A stretch of DNA of 64,000 nt from Colwellia sp. MB3u-41 (GCF_014076845.1 NZ_JACGUT010000048.1:1-64000), one strand, 5' to 3'; positions 41,606-52,483 are shown, numbered from the stretch's first letter. Translations and numbers: made by a program. The notes: a model not told the origin generated them from the letters alone.

Positions 41606-41968
41606 TTAGCCTGATCTTTCTTTAGCTAAGGCACCTAATGTTGGCGAGGTGAGTATTAATTCATCAGCTAATTCACCTAATACTTTTTTTGGCAATTTTT
41701 TAATAATCATTTCACCAACATTATTAGCGTTGCTTGCTGCAGCAAAAAATAATATATTTTTACCGTTACAGGTTATATCATCAAAAATAGAGCGTATTTT
41801 AATACGTTGTGTTTTTAATAAAGAGCGGAATCGCCTCTTGTCGTCAGCGGCAACAAACTCACAAATGTTTTGAGCAACATTATAGGCCATTGCCTTAGGT
41901 GAGTATGATTGTGTTATTAAGAGTAATATTATTATTGAGGTTATACCTGCTGCGTTATATCTCATCAT
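41606..41968 (-). CDS. DUF3718 protein (first paralogue)
   Basis: 120 residues with a signal peptide (through about PKAMA). Core motif: NICEFVAADDKRRFRSLLKT, KIRSIFDDITCNGKNILFFA, with two Cys that could form a disulphide. The same motif occurs in the gene at 61118. A secreted small protein of unknown role, found mainly in Colwellia and relatives as far as I recall. No riboswitch is visible in its leader, unlike the paralogue. Confidence 0.8.
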   Translation of the reverse strand: MMRYNAAGITSIIILLLITQSYSPKAMAYNVAQNICEFVAADDKRRFRSLLKTQRIKIRSIFDDITCNGKNILFFAAASNANNVGEMIIKKLPKKVLGELADELILTSPTLGALAKERSG

Positions 41969-42205
41969 TCATTTATTCCTCAAAATTTGTCATTCACTAA
42001 TTTTATTTTCTTCTAATAAGTGTAGTCGCTAATTTTTTAATTTCATTTTTATCCATTTTTATTTTCAATAACACTCTTCATTTAATAAATCGGCAATATT
42101 ACTGAAACTTAATCGTCACATTTAGCCATTAACATAATCGACATTAATTTTAGGGGTAATCAAATAAAAACTGATTAACTCAAACAAAGGTAAAAAGGTT
42201 TTACT

Positions 42206-42997
42206 ATGAAACTTTCAAAAATTGCACAAGCTTGTTTAATACTCAGTTTAAGCACAACCAGCTTAATTAGCCATGCAACCCCCTCTGCAGAAAGTAACGA
42301 CAAACAACTGAGTCAAGTTGTTGATGCGGGAACACAAATCAACCAATCAGCAAGTCAATCTCAACAGCGTGTTAATACCATTAACGAGCAAATACAAACA
42401 AAGTTGCAACAATTTAAAACCATTAACAAGGAAATTGACGGCTTAACCGTTTATAACCAACAAATGAATACGCAAGTGGCAAACCAATTAAAAGAGCTTG
42501 ACCAAATTGCGGTATCGATGGAACAAGTCAGCATCATAGAGCGCCAAATTTCACCGTTAATGGCCCGTATGATTGAAACACTCGAAAACTTTGTTGCTTT
42601 AGATGTGCAGTTTTTAACGACTGAGCGTAATCAACGTATCACCGACTTAAAAAGCATGATGGAACGTGCCGACGTTGCTATTTCAGAGAAGTTTCGCCGG
42701 GTACTAGAAGCTTATCAAGTTGAAGTTGATTACGGACGAACTATTGAAGCATACACGGGGTTAATTGATATAGAGGGTAGTGAACAAAATGTTGATTTCC
42801 TCAGAATTGGTCGGGTGAGTTTAGTGTATCAAACACGTGATGGAAAAAAATTAGGCTTATGGGATAATGCATCAAAGTCATGGAAACCCCTTTCAGCTCA
42901 ATACCGTTTAGATATTAATAAAGGTTTACGCATCGCTCGTAAACAACTTGCCCCAGACTTAATTATTGTACCTGTTGTACAAAACTCGGCTGAATAA
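42206..42997 (+). CDS. DUF3450 periplasmic coiled-coil protein of the TonB2 operon
   Basis: 263 residues with a signal peptide (ends ISHA). A long coiled coil (about residues 40-115) is followed by a compact C-terminal domain (GRVSLVYQTRDGKKLGLWDN). In Shewanella, Vibrio and Colwellia-type genomes such genes head the operon for the TonB2 energy system, as here. Function not established. RBS AGGTAAAAAGG. Confidence 0.85.
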   Translation: MKLSKIAQACLILSLSTTSLISHATPSAESNDKQLSQVVDAGTQINQSASQSQQRVNTINEQIQTKLQQFKTINKEIDGLTVYNQQMNTQVANQLKELDQIAVSMEQVSIIERQISPLMARMIETLENFVALDVQFLTTERNQRITDLKSMMERADVAISEKFRRVLEAYQVEVDYGRTIEAYTGLIDIEGSEQNVDFLRIGRVSLVYQTRDGKKLGLWDNASKSWKPLSAQYRLDINKGLRIARKQLAPDLIIVPVVQNSAE

Positions 42998-43008
42998 GGA
43001 ATATCGCT

Positions 43009-44403
43009 ATGAAAAAATTAACAACATTACTCTCGGCAATTACGTTGTCAGTGGTCTCTGTATTCAGTAGCCAAGTTATCGCTCAACAAGCAACAAACTT
43101 AGATGATTTATTGTCACAACTAGCGCAAGGTAAAATCGCGCAAAGTAAGCAGAATCAAAGTCGTGAAGCTGAATTTAATGCAAAGAAGAGCCAACAAATT
43201 CAATTATTGAATCAAGCCAGTCAGCAGCGTGACCAAGGCATTAATTTAAGTACTCAGCTCGAGAAGAGCTTTCAAGACAATGATGTAAAGCTTGGTGATA
43301 ATACCGATGCGCTTAATAAACGTATGGGTGAATTAAAAGAGTTGTTTGGTGTTTTACAACAAGTTGCTGGCGATACGCGCAGTAAATTTCAAACGTCGGT
43401 TGTTTCAGCTCAAATTGCTGGACGTGGTGAGTTTTTAGATGAATTTGCACAAAGTATGGGCTCTTCTTCTAAGTTAGCTTCTATCGAAGAAATTGAACGT
43501 TTGTGGTTTGAATTACAACGAGAGATGACGCAAAGCGGCAAGGTACATAAATTTAGCCGCGAAATTGTTTTAGCGAATGGTCAAAAAAGCCAAGCTGATG
43601 TCGTTAGAGTCGGTGGTTTTAACTTGGTTTCACAAGGACAGTACCTTGAGTATATTGATGAAACAGGTGCTGTTGCTCAATTAAAGAGGCAACCCTCAAG
43701 CCGTTACTTATCAAGTGCTGATGAACTAACGTCAAGCACTGGCGACGTTGTTCCTTTTGCTTTAGACCCAACGGGTGGTTCAATTTTAGGATTATTAGTC
43801 CAGGCACCTGATATACAAGAACGTGTTGAGCAAGGTGGAGCCGTTGGCTACGTTATATTAGCGATTGGCCTTATTGGTTTACTGATCGCAATTGAACGTT
43901 TTATTACCCTTTTCTTTATTGGTGGTAAAGTTAGCCGTCAATTAAAAACGAATACCGCATCAAATGATAATCCGCTAGGTCGTGTGATGTTAGTTCAAGA
44001 TAAAAACCCGAATGACAATGTTGAAACGTTAGAGTTAAAGCTCTCTGAAAGCATTCTAAAAGAAGTACCGGTATTAACAACAAGGCTTACTTTTATCAAA
44101 ATAATTTCAGTTGTGGCGCCTTTAATTGGTTTATTAGGTACGGTTACCGGCATGATTAATACCTTCCAAGCGATTACGCTCTTTGGTACTGGTGACCCTA
44201 AATTAATGGCGGGTGGTATTTCTCAAGCTTTAGTTACCACCGTACTTGGTTTAGTTGTTGCGATACCTATGGTCTTTATTTCAACTTTACTTAATACGCG
44301 AAGCCGCGGCATTATTAATATTTTACAACAGCAAAGCGCTGGGATTTTAGCTGAACGCTCAGAAGGCTCAGCTAAAACAGCAACACCAGAGCAAGGAGCA
44401 TAA
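43009..44403 (+). CDS. MotA/TolQ/ExbB-family protein with periplasmic N-terminal extension (TtpC-like)
   Basis: 464 residues. Signal peptide and periplasmic coiled coil of about 250 residues, then three TM helices with the proton-channel signature (LTFIKIISVVAPLIGLLGTV, TGMINTFQAITLFGTGDPKL). This matches the TonB2-complex protein TtpC of Vibrio in size and order. It starts 11 bp after the DUF3450 gene and ends 3 bp before the next ExbB gene. Confidence 0.88.
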   Translation: MKKLTTLLSAITLSVVSVFSSQVIAQQATNLDDLLSQLAQGKIAQSKQNQSREAEFNAKKSQQIQLLNQASQQRDQGINLSTQLEKSFQDNDVKLGDNTDALNKRMGELKELFGVLQQVAGDTRSKFQTSVVSAQIAGRGEFLDEFAQSMGSSSKLASIEEIERLWFELQREMTQSGKVHKFSREIVLANGQKSQADVVRVGGFNLVSQGQYLEYIDETGAVAQLKRQPSSRYLSSADELTSSTGDVVPFALDPTGGSILGLLVQAPDIQERVEQGGAVGYVILAIGLIGLLIAIERFITLFFIGGKVSRQLKTNTASNDNPLGRVMLVQDKNPNDNVETLELKLSESILKEVPVLTTRLTFIKIISVVAPLIGLLGTVTGMINTFQAITLFGTGDPKLMAGGISQALVTTVLGLVVAIPMVFISTLLNTRSRGIINILQQQSAGILAERSEGSAKTATPEQGA

Positions 44404-44406
44404 ATA

Positions 44407-44937
44407 ATGATCCTCTTCATCGAAATGATGAATCGTATCCAAGCGTTCTTGGATACGGGGGGGCTTGTGCTAAGTGTTATTGCAGCTGTTATCTGTTTAA
44501 TGTGGTTACTTATTTTTGAACGATTATTTTTCTATTTACACAGTTACAAAGCAGTGAAAAAAAATATCATTGGAAGTTGGTTTAAACGTACAGAAAGACA
44601 TTCATGGAATGCTGAGCACATAAGAATCGCGCATGTTTCAAGAGCCACCGAAATGCTGAAAACGAATGTAACGTTAATTCAATGTTTAGTTGTACTGTGC
44701 CCGCTGCTTGGTTTAATGGGAACAGTAACAGGCATGATTGAAGTGTTCGACGTTATGGCTATTTCAGGTAGTGGTAATGCGCGTTCAATGGCTTCAGGTG
44801 TTTCACGCGCTACTATCCCAACAATGGCAGGCATGGTTGGTTCATTATCTGGGGTATTTATGGTGACTTGGTTGCAGCGTAAAACAAAACGTAGAACTGA
44901 GCAAATGCAAGATAGCCTTCCCATGGCTCACCAATAA
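44407..44937 (+). CDS. exbB: ExbB-family proton channel subunit
   Basis: 176 residues, three TM helices, with LVVLCPLLGLMGTVTGMIEV and MASGVSRATIPTMAGMVGSL. Shorter than E. coli ExbB, as usual for ExbB2. Forms with ExbD the motor that energises TonB. Confidence 0.92.
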   Translation: MILFIEMMNRIQAFLDTGGLVLSVIAAVICLMWLLIFERLFFYLHSYKAVKKNIIGSWFKRTERHSWNAEHIRIAHVSRATEMLKTNVTLIQCLVVLCPLLGLMGTVTGMIEVFDVMAISGSGNARSMASGVSRATIPTMAGMVGSLSGVFMVTWLQRKTKRRTEQMQDSLPMAHQ

Positions 44938-44963
44938 TTAGCACTTAAATAAGGAGAAGCGCT

Positions 44964-45377
44964 ATGCGTTCTCAATTATCAAATATTTTACAAGAACAAG
45001 AAGAAGCCGAAGAAATTAACATGACACCGATGTTAGATGTTGTTTTCATCTTATTGATATTCTTTATCGTTACCGCCTCGTTTGTTAAAGAAGCCGGTAT
45101 TGAAGTGAATCGCCCTGAAGCGGCTACGGCAGTAAAAAAAGAGCGTGCCAATATTTTAGTGGCGATTAGTGAAAAAGGTGAGATTTGGATTAACAAGCGC
45201 CGTATTGATATTCGAGCAGTTCAGGCGAATATAGAACGATTAAAGGCCGAAAACCCACAGGGTACTGTGGTTATTCAAGCGGATCAAAAGTCGACAACTG
45301 ACACGTTAATCAAAGTCATGGACGCTGCTCGTTCTGCAGGCGTTTATGACGTTTCAATTGCTGCACAAGAGGGGTAG
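44964..45377 (+). CDS. exbD: ExbD-family biopolymer transport protein
   Basis: 137 residues with one TM helix (MLDVVFILLIFFIVTASFV) carrying the conserved Asp of the proton path, and a periplasmic domain (GTVVIQADQKS). RBS AAGGAG. Ends 3 bp before tonB. Confidence 0.93.
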   Translation: MRSQLSNILQEQEEAEEINMTPMLDVVFILLIFFIVTASFVKEAGIEVNRPEAATAVKKERANILVAISEKGEIWINKRRIDIRAVQANIERLKAENPQGTVVIQADQKSTTDTLIKVMDAARSAGVYDVSIAAQEG

Positions 45378-45380
45378 GTC

Positions 45381-46010
45381 ATGGCAACCGTGATGAACAC
45401 GCCAGCCCGTTATAGCATAGGTTTATTGCTTGCTGTTGTAATGACCTTTTTATTGTTATGGGGTATGCAAGCACTGATTTCGGGGGGAAATAACGCCTTA
45501 ACAGAAGCACCTCGCGGTAATGTGCTTGACTTTATTCGTCTAAAAAAAGAGCCACAATTAACGACAAAGGAAAGAAAACCACAAAAGCCACCTGCGCCTA
45601 AAGCACCACCACCGCAGATGCAGCAACCACAAATGCAACAAGCCAACCCTAATGCCTTAAGTACAAGCTCTGGGTTTGGTGCTGACATTCAAACGGATCT
45701 AAGTTTAGCGGGCGGTTTAAGTTTAAGTGGCGGTGATGGCGACTATTTACCCATTGTAAAAGTCGCCCCTATATATCCACGTCGCGCGCAATCTCGTGGT
45801 ATTGAAGGTTATGTTATTGTCGAATTTATAGTGACCAAGAATGGCTCTGTACGTGACGCTGTAGTGGTAGAAGCTAAACCAGAAAATATTTTTAACCAAG
45901 CTGCAATGGCTGCCGCATTAAAATTTAAGTATAAACCACGTGTGGTTGATGGTGTCGCCATGGAAGTTGCTGGCGTACAGAACAAAATTTCTTTCCAAAT
46001 AGAAGGTTAA
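45381..46010 (+). CDS. tonB: TonB-family energy transducer (TonB2 type)
   Basis: 209 residues. N-terminal TM anchor, a short Lys/Pro/Gln-rich stretch (KPQKPPAPKAPPPQMQQPQM), and a C-terminal TonB domain (PIYPRRAQSRGIEGYVIVEF, AAMAAALKFKYKPRVVDG). The Pro-rich spacer is much shorter than in E. coli TonB, typical of TonB2 proteins, which need extra partners. Confidence 0.94.
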   Translation: MATVMNTPARYSIGLLLAVVMTFLLLWGMQALISGGNNALTEAPRGNVLDFIRLKKEPQLTTKERKPQKPPAPKAPPPQMQQPQMQQANPNALSTSSGFGADIQTDLSLAGGLSLSGGDGDYLPIVKVAPIYPRRAQSRGIEGYVIVEFIVTKNGSVRDAVVVEAKPENIFNQAAMAAALKFKYKPRVVDGVAMEVAGVQNKISFQIEG

Positions 46011-46020
46011 GGAGTCTGTA

Positions 46021-47370
46021 ATGACTAAAATGACAACTTTAAAAAGAAAAGCGTTATCGTGCCTTTCAATAGCATTACTCTTTAGTGCCCCAGTAGTACT
46101 TAGCGAAAATATCGGTGGTAATATTGCTCAAGCCCAAGATCAAGTTAAAGCACAAGGCGAGTCAGCTAAAAAATCCACGTCAGTGAAAGTACCCGCAATG
46201 CGCAATCGTGTTTACACACAACTTGCTCGAGCACAAAAACTGGCTGATGAAGGTAATGGTCTCGAAGGGTTTGATGTACTTGACGAAGTACAAGAGCGTA
46301 TTGGAAGTTTAAACAGCTATGAGCGAGCAATGCTGTGGAATTTCTATGGCTTTATGTACTACGGTAATGACGATGTGGCTTCAGCCATTGATAGTTTTGA
46401 AAAAGTTATCAAAGAACAAGCGATCCCTGAATCATTAAGGCTATCAACACTTTACTCGTTAGCGCAATTATCAATGCAAATGCAAAACTTTCCACAGTCT
46501 TTGATGTTTTTAGGATTATGGCAAGCAAGTAACCCGAAAGAAATGACCGATACTCAACAGGTATTATTTGCGCAGGTTTATTACCAAAACAAACAATATC
46601 AGCAGTCGCTCAACTATGTTTCAAAGGCGGTTGCACAGAGCTTCGCGGCCGATGAAATACCCAAAGAAAACTGGTTAGTCTTGCAACGTGCGAATTACTT
46701 TGAATTAAAGCAACCAATTGAAGTTACGCGTGTTATTGAAAACTTGGTTCGTTATTACAACAAGCCTAAATATTGGTTACAGCTTTCAGCCATGTACGGT
46801 GAAATAGGTGAGGAAGGTAAGCAACTTGCGGTGATGGAAAGTGCGTGGCAAGCTGGTTATGTGACTCAACCAACCGACATTATTACCCTCGTACAGCTTT
46901 ATCGTTATCATCAGGTCCCCATTAAAGCGGCGAACTTACTCGCTGAAGCAATAGACAGTGGTAAAGTGATTGCTGAGGAAAAGTATTTAGATATGCTTGC
47001 CAAGGCATATATTGCTGCAAAAGATGATGAGAAATCTATTCCAGTGTTAATAAACGCTGCTAAAATTTCCGATACTGGTAAATTTGATGCCCATTTAGCC
47101 CAGGCCTATTTAAATTTAGAAAAATGGCAACTTGCTATAAAATCAGCGGATAAAGCACTTAACCGTGGCGGATTAGATTCAGAGACTAACTTAGGTAATA
47201 TGTACTTAGTCAAAGGGATGGCAGCATTTAACTTACAACAATTTGAACAATCTTTATCTGCCTTTGAACAAGGAAAAAAAGTTAAAAGTTCGGCTAAAAC
47301 CGCTAAACAGTGGTTTAAGTATGTAGAAAAAGAGCAAGCAGCAAAGCAAAAGTTAGCAATGCTAAACTAG
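46021..47370 (+). CDS. TPR-repeat protein closing the TonB2 operon
   Basis: 449 residues with a signal peptide and many tetratricopeptide-like repeats (for example YNKPKYWLQLSAMYGEIGEE and AHLAQAYLNLEKWQLAIKSA). Located in the periplasm. Such TPR genes follow tonB in the same operon in related bacteria. RBS AAGGAG. Function unknown, presumably assembly of the complex. Confidence 0.85.
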   Translation: MTKMTTLKRKALSCLSIALLFSAPVVLSENIGGNIAQAQDQVKAQGESAKKSTSVKVPAMRNRVYTQLARAQKLADEGNGLEGFDVLDEVQERIGSLNSYERAMLWNFYGFMYYGNDDVASAIDSFEKVIKEQAIPESLRLSTLYSLAQLSMQMQNFPQSLMFLGLWQASNPKEMTDTQQVLFAQVYYQNKQYQQSLNYVSKAVAQSFAADEIPKENWLVLQRANYFELKQPIEVTRVIENLVRYYNKPKYWLQLSAMYGEIGEEGKQLAVMESAWQAGYVTQPTDIITLVQLYRYHQVPIKAANLLAEAIDSGKVIAEEKYLDMLAKAYIAAKDDEKSIPVLINAAKISDTGKFDAHLAQAYLNLEKWQLAIKSADKALNRGGLDSETNLGNMYLVKGMAAFNLQQFEQSLSAFEQGKKVKSSAKTAKQWFKYVEKEQAAKQKLAMLN

Positions 47371-47405
47371 TTTATCATTAGGTTTAGCTATACTCCATTG
47401 ACACC

Positions 47406-47452
47406 ATAGAGCCCCTCACAGATGAAAGTTATCTCGCAGTGAGGGGCTCTAT
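47406..47452 (+). terminator. Terminator after the TonB2 operon
   Basis: A 14-bp perfect stem ATAGAGCCCCTCAC / GTGAGGGGCTCTAT with a 19-nt loop. It lacks a strong T run, so it may work mainly as an mRNA 3' end. Confidence 0.7.
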
Positions 47453-47625
47453 ATTTATTATAAAAATAACCATTATTATTTTTAGGTGTATGAAATTCAT
47501 TCAATTGATGGTAAAACATTAGTCATAATAAATATATTATAAAATCCATAAGAAAAATAATATGTTGCAGCTTTACCTTAATTTACGTTGAAGTTTAAGT
47601 TGTGATCTTTTAAAAAAGGTGGCTT

Positions 47626-49161
47626 ATGAATATTGGAATACCTAAGGAAACGTTAACGGGGGAAAACCGAGTAGCAGCATCGCCAAGCTCGGTAGTTGCT
47701 CTACTCAAACTTGGTTTTACTGTTTATGTACAAAAGGGGGCAGGAACAAAAGCAAGTTTTACTGATGAAGAATTTGCCGATGCAGAAGCTTCTTTAGTCA
47801 CGAAAAAAATATGTTGGCAGTCAGATATTATTTTTAAAGTGAATGCTCCATCACTTGACGAAGTTGCGCAAATGAAAGATGGCGCACATTTAGTCAGCTT
47901 TATTGCCCCAGCACAAAGTCCTGAATTACTTGAAGCTTTACGGGAAAAATCAATCACCACTTTTGCTATGGAAATGGTGCCACGTATGACGCGTTCTCAG
48001 TCAATGGACGCCCTTAGCTCAATGGCTAATATTGCTGGTTACCGTGCTGTTATAGAAGCCACTCATCTTTTTGGTCGTTTTCTTACCGGGCAAATTACGG
48101 CTGCGGGTAAAATGCCTCCTGCCAAAGTGATGATTATTGGTGCGGGGGTTGCTGGTCTTGCGGCTATTGGCACTGCTGGAAGTTTAGGCGCTGTGGTTCG
48201 CGCTTTTGATACACGCCCTGAAGTAAAAGAACAAATTGAAAGTATGGGGGCAGAGTTTCTTGAATTAGATTACGAGGAACCGGAAGATACTGGCTCTGGC
48301 GATGGTTACGCAAAAGAAATGAGTAAAGCATTTATCGATGCTGAAATGGCACTTTTTGCTGAACAAGCCAAAGATGTTGATATTATTATTACTACTGCGA
48401 TGATTCCAGGAAAACCTGCACCCAAATTAATTACAGAAGCTATGGTGCATTCAATGAAACCTGGCTCAATTATTGTCGATCTAGCAGCAGCGGGCGGTGG
48501 TAATTGTGCGTTAACGGTGCCGGGTAAAGTCGCTAATGTTAATGGTGTTAAGATTGTTGGTTATACTGATTTAGTGTCACGTTTACCGAATCAATCATCA
48601 CAGCTTTATTCAAACAATTTGGTTAACTTAACTAAATTAGTTTGTCCAAATAAAGACGGCACCATTACGGTTGATTTTGATGATCAAGTTGTTCGCAACA
48701 TGATTGTAGTCAAAAATGATGAAATTACCTTTCCACCTCCACCAATACAAGTCAGTGCTGCACCTGTTAAGCCTGCACCAATAAAAATCGAAGCCGTTGT
48801 TGAGGAAGTTCAACCAGCCTCACAAACTAAGAAGCATGTTTTTATGGGCTTGGGCGCTATATTATTTGCCTGGGTGGCCAGTGTTGCCCCTGCTGATTTC
48901 CTCTCTCATTTTACTGTTTTTGTACTTGCCTGTGTTATTGGTTACAACGTGGTATGGAATGTCAGTCATTCGCTGCATACGCCTTTAATGAGTGTAACCA
49001 ATGCTATTTCTGGCATTATTATTGTTGGCGCTTTGTTGCAAATAGGGCAAGACAATATCTTAATACAAATACTGGCGGGAATTGCGGTGCTCATTGCCAC
49101 AATAAATATTGTTGGTGGCTTTGTGGTGACCAAACGTATGTTAAAAATGTTTAGAAGATAA
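47626..49161 (+). CDS. pntA: NAD(P) transhydrogenase subunit alpha PntA
   Basis: 511 residues. Cytoplasmic NAD(H)-binding domain ([38 protein letters not shown]), a linker rich in Pro/Ala, and three to four C-terminal TM helices. Works with PntB to make NADPH at the cost of the proton gradient. RBS AAAGGTGG. pntB follows by 11 bp. Confidence 0.95.
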   Translation: MNIGIPKETLTGENRVAASPSSVVALLKLGFTVYVQKGAGTKASFTDEEFADAEASLVTKKICWQSDIIFKVNAPSLDEVAQMKDGAHLVSFIAPAQSPELLEALREKSITTFAMEMVPRMTRSQSMDALSSMANIAGYRAVIEATHLFGRFLTGQITAAGKMPPAKVMIIGAGVAGLAAIGTAGSLGAVVRAFDTRPEVKEQIESMGAEFLELDYEEPEDTGSGDGYAKEMSKAFIDAEMALFAEQAKDVDIIITTAMIPGKPAPKLITEAMVHSMKPGSIIVDLAAAGGGNCALTVPGKVANVNGVKIVGYTDLVSRLPNQSSQLYSNNLVNLTKLVCPNKDGTITVDFDDQVVRNMIVVKNDEITFPPPPIQVSAAPVKPAPIKIEAVVEEVQPASQTKKHVFMGLGAILFAWVASVAPADFLSHFTVFVLACVIGYNVVWNVSHSLHTPLMSVTNAISGIIIVGALLQIGQDNILIQILAGIAVLIATINIVGGFVVTKRMLKMFRR

Positions 49162-49172
49162 GGGGCGCATTG

Positions 49173-50576
49173 ATGGAATTTTCTCAAGGGTTAATTAGCG
49201 CAGCTTATATTGTTGCCGCATTATTATTTATTTTTAGTTTGTCGGGGTTAAGTAAGCAAGAAACGGCTGAAACCGGCAATTGGTATGGCATCAGCGGTAT
49301 GGCGGTGGCGTTAATTGCAACTATAGCTGATCCGCGTGTCGATAATGTTTTAGTGATATTTATTGCTATGTCAGTGGGCGCATTTATTGGTTTACATTTA
49401 GCTAAAAAAGTTGAAATGACACAAATGCCAGAGCTGGTTGCTATTTTACATAGCTTTGTTGGTTTAGCTGCTGTTTTAGTTGGCTATAACAGTTATTTTG
49501 AAATGGATCATTCATTAGCGTATAACCTAACCGACACCCAACAAATGGCGACCAACATCCATTTAGTTGAAGTATTCTTAGGTGTTTTTATTGGCGCGGT
49601 AACCTTTACGGGGTCAATTGTCGCTTTTGCTAAATTACGCGGTGTTATTAGCTCTTCAGCACTGATGTTGCCACATCGTCATAAGTTAAATTTAATAGCA
49701 GGTATTGTTACTTTAGTTTTACTTATTAGCTTTGTTCAAAGTGATGGCGCTATTAATCCACTATACATGATGACCTTTATTGCACTTGTCTTTGGTTGGC
49801 ATTTAGTTGCTTCAATTGGCGGTGCTGATATGCCTGTTGTTGTCTCTATGCTCAATTCTTATTCTGGCTGGGCAGCCGCAGCCGCAGGTTTTATGCTTAA
49901 CAACGATTTGTTAATTGTAACCGGCGCTTTGGTGGGGTCATCAGGGGCAATACTGTCATACATTATGTGTAAGGCGATGAATCGTTCTTTTATTAGTGTT
50001 ATTGCCGGAGGTTTTGGTACCGATGTTGTTATCGATAACGATACTGATTATGGCGATCACATTGAAATAAATGCCGAGGCTGTGGCTGATATGTTATGTG
50101 GAGCTAAATCCGTTATTATTACGCCAGGTTATGGTATGGCTGTAGCGCAAGCGCAATATCCTGTTTATGAAATGACTCAAGCGTTAAAAGCGAAAGGGAT
50201 AGATGTGCGTTTTGCTATTCATCCGGTGGCAGGGCGCTTGCCTGGGCATATGAATGTTTTATTAGCAGAAGCAAAAGTCCCCTATGATATTGTTTTTAGC
50301 ATGGATGAAATTAACGATGACTTCCCTACAACTGATGTGGTTTTAGTGATTGGCGCAAATGACACGGTAAATCCAGCGGCTGCAGAAGATCCAACCAGCC
50401 CTATTGCTGGTATGCCGGTGCTAGAAGTATGGAATGCCAAACAAGTGATTGTCTTTAAACGTTCAATGAGTACCGGTTATGCTGGGGTTCAAAACCCATT
50501 ATTCTTTAAAGAAAATACTCAGATGTTATTTGGTGACGCAAAAGACTCTGTAAGTGAGATACTTAAGTGTATTTGA
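49173..50576 (+). CDS. pntB: NAD(P) transhydrogenase subunit beta PntB, altered C-terminus
   Basis: 467 residues from ATG 49173 (RBS AAGGGGCG). Several TM helices and a C-terminal NADP-binding domain ([43 protein letters not shown]). It ends [16 protein letters not shown] second, slightly different copy of the last codons, ending [15 protein letters not shown], lies 2.4 kb downstream at 52935-52989, and that version looks more like the usual PntB end. The C-terminus may therefore have been swapped by an insertion. Confidence 0.95.
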   Translation: MEFSQGLISAAYIVAALLFIFSLSGLSKQETAETGNWYGISGMAVALIATIADPRVDNVLVIFIAMSVGAFIGLHLAKKVEMTQMPELVAILHSFVGLAAVLVGYNSYFEMDHSLAYNLTDTQQMATNIHLVEVFLGVFIGAVTFTGSIVAFAKLRGVISSSALMLPHRHKLNLIAGIVTLVLLISFVQSDGAINPLYMMTFIALVFGWHLVASIGGADMPVVVSMLNSYSGWAAAAAGFMLNNDLLIVTGALVGSSGAILSYIMCKAMNRSFISVIAGGFGTDVVIDNDTDYGDHIEINAEAVADMLCGAKSVIITPGYGMAVAQAQYPVYEMTQALKAKGIDVRFAIHPVAGRLPGHMNVLLAEAKVPYDIVFSMDEINDDFPTTDVVLVIGANDTVNPAAAEDPTSPIAGMPVLEVWNAKQVIVFKRSMSTGYAGVQNPLFFKENTQMLFGDAKDSVSEILKCI

Positions 50577-50625
50577 TGTATTTTTTTTGTTGTATGGAGA
50601 TAAATTAAGTTACTAAATTAGGTAT

Positions 50626-50655
50626 AAAAAAGCCAACTTAATTGTTGGCTTTTTA
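50626..50655 (+). terminator. Terminator after pntB
   Basis: Stem AAAAAAGCCAAC / GTTGGCTTTTT with a 6-nt loop and T run. 49 bp after the stop. Confidence 0.9.
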
Positions 50656-51466
50656 TTGCTGTGAAGTTGCTTGATATTGCGGTGAGAGAAAGCATTGATT
50701 TCTTCAGAGGTTTATTTTATTTATCTAGATTGCATAGCTTAGAATTTCAGACATAAAAAAGACGCTCTAGGTGTCTTCTTATTGATATTAATGTTTCATT
50801 GTCTATATAAGCTTCTGGCGAATTCATAACCGCCAATTTCTCTTTATTGTCTAATTGGAAAATATCTAGTATCAGTGCCACCTAGTTGCATTTACCTAAG
50901 CTAACCAATTACATTTAACTCTGCCACAATAAGTTGATATTAAAAAAGATGTCATCTTTGGATGTTTTTAACACTGCTAACGCACACTTTTGCCACATTC
51001 GAGACATTAGTATTTGGAAATTTATATTGAAATTTTTGGTATGTTTTGATTTACAGTGGATATGGCTGAACAACCGCATTACTCAGGCAGATTCCTTATA
51101 GCGGTCGTACCTCATTCATGTATACATGTGTAGTTTGAAACTGATTTTTCACCAAAAATTTCTCAGTCTGAATGTGAACAAAGTGAAGTGGTCAAGTAAT
51201 ATTGGCCACAGTTTTGTAGCTTAACTCGTATCTTCTTTCTGACTCACTTGGACTTTAGCAACAGCATATTAAGAAGGTTTTTTTAGTTTCAAATACGATG
51301 TAGCTTAGTAACTTGCTGGTGTTCAAATATCTCTATAAAAACCATTTGTTAAATATCTTCCTGCGACCATTTGAAAAGCAGAGCTGTTCCAGACACACTC
51401 TCATCCCGATAACTCAATCAAAAGAACAGTTGTTGGCATTGCAGGCAATACCGACTTGTGGGGCTC
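50656..51466. other. Long intergenic stretch after pntB
   Basis: About 810 bp without a gene I can support on either strand. Part of the 2.4-kb segment that lies between the two pntB ends. Confidence 0.6.
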
Positions 51467-52483
51467 TTACATGCGACGCCGGAACGCTACTCCAGCTAAA
51501 CCAAACAGAAAGATTACGAGTGTTAAAGGTTCGGGGACGACTGTTTGGGCATACCCTTGCGGCACCAAATACTCAAAACGCGAGCCGTCAGACAAATCCT
51601 CTACAATCAGCGTACCGATTGTGGCGAGTGCATAGGTACCTAAGTTCATGGAACCAAGCAGGAAGTCACTGGTTTCGCCTGGCTCTATCACTAATTCCGA
51701 AATTTCTAGAAACAGATTGTCAACAGGCAGATCGTACATGAAATCTTCGAGCGTAAAATTGGCGAGTGACAAGTCAGTGTAGATCTTGAAGTCGGTCATT
51801 AGGTACCGTAAGTTGAGCGAGGCGTCGGTGTTAAACAGTCGAAGGTGGGATTGTGTCAAATCTGAAAAGTCGAAAGCCTCGTCGTTGGTAAAGCCAGTCA
51901 CTCTTTTTTTAAATTTCTTAGTCTTCGCTCGCTCTTTGGCACTATTATCCGTACCAAGCTCCAATGTCTCGGATTCAATGACCTTCCCATCTTTTGTGAA
52001 TTCGACTTTGGTTACAATGTTAGACGCCAGCGGAAGGCCCACTGGGTTACCCTGAATCTTTACGTTAAAGTTATCAATTGATCTAGTATTTGCCGGTGCC
52101 GCAAAATTCAAGGTGTTGCTATCCACACCAGACACTCCGTCGAACCTGTCAGACGGATTGTTGGTTCGTGTATCTGAAGCGCCGCCGACATCTGTAACTT
52201 TATCAAAGAAACTCACATGCATGTCGTTGACACCAAAACTACTAGATGGCATTTGTATATGCATAGTTTTGATTAAACTGGCGGAAACGTTGAAGGATGT
52301 AACGGCAAGACCAAGCAAGAACGTGAGACTAATGAACCAATTACTAAACAATGGTTTTATGGGGGCAGCTCCTAGTGTAAATATCGTTGTCATTAAGTTG
52401 TTTTCTTTTTCCTTGCGAAGCAAGTTAAGTAAAGTGTCCATCAACGTTACTCTGAATATCTTTTTCTCTTCTAGGTTTGACAT
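51467..52483 (-). CDS. PEP-CTERM-sorted exported protein
   Basis: 338 residues from ATG 52483 (RBS AAAGGA). An unusually long N-region precedes the hydrophobic signal (WFISLTFLLGLAVTSFNVSA, about residues 50-70); an internal ATG at 52393 is possible but has a poorer ribosome site. The C-terminus carries VPEP, a hydrophobic helix (LTLVIFLFGLAGVAF) and RRRM, the PEP-CTERM signal read by exosortase. The middle part is beta-rich and unrecognised. No exosortase or exopolysaccharide genes are in the window. Confidence 0.85.
   Translation of the reverse strand: MSNLEEKKIFRVTLMDTLLNLLRKEKENNLMTTIFTLGAAPIKPLFSNWFISLTFLLGLAVTSFNVSASLIKTMHIQMPSSSFGVNDMHVSFFDKVTDVGGASDTRTNNPSDRFDGVSGVDSNTLNFAAPANTRSIDNFNVKIQGNPVGLPLASNIVTKVEFTKDGKVIESETLELGTDNSAKERAKTKKFKKRVTGFTNDEAFDFSDLTQSHLRLFNTDASLNLRYLMTDFKIYTDLSLANFTLEDFMYDLPVDNLFLEISELVIEPGETSDFLLGSMNLGTYALATIGTLIVEDLSDGSRFEYLVPQGYAQTVVPEPLTLVIFLFGLAGVAFRRRM

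Noticed and set aside
51313-51741. 142-codon plus-strand frame
   Set aside because: Mostly antisense to the PEP-CTERM gene, which has a signal peptide, a sorting signal and a good ribosome site; the plus frame has none.
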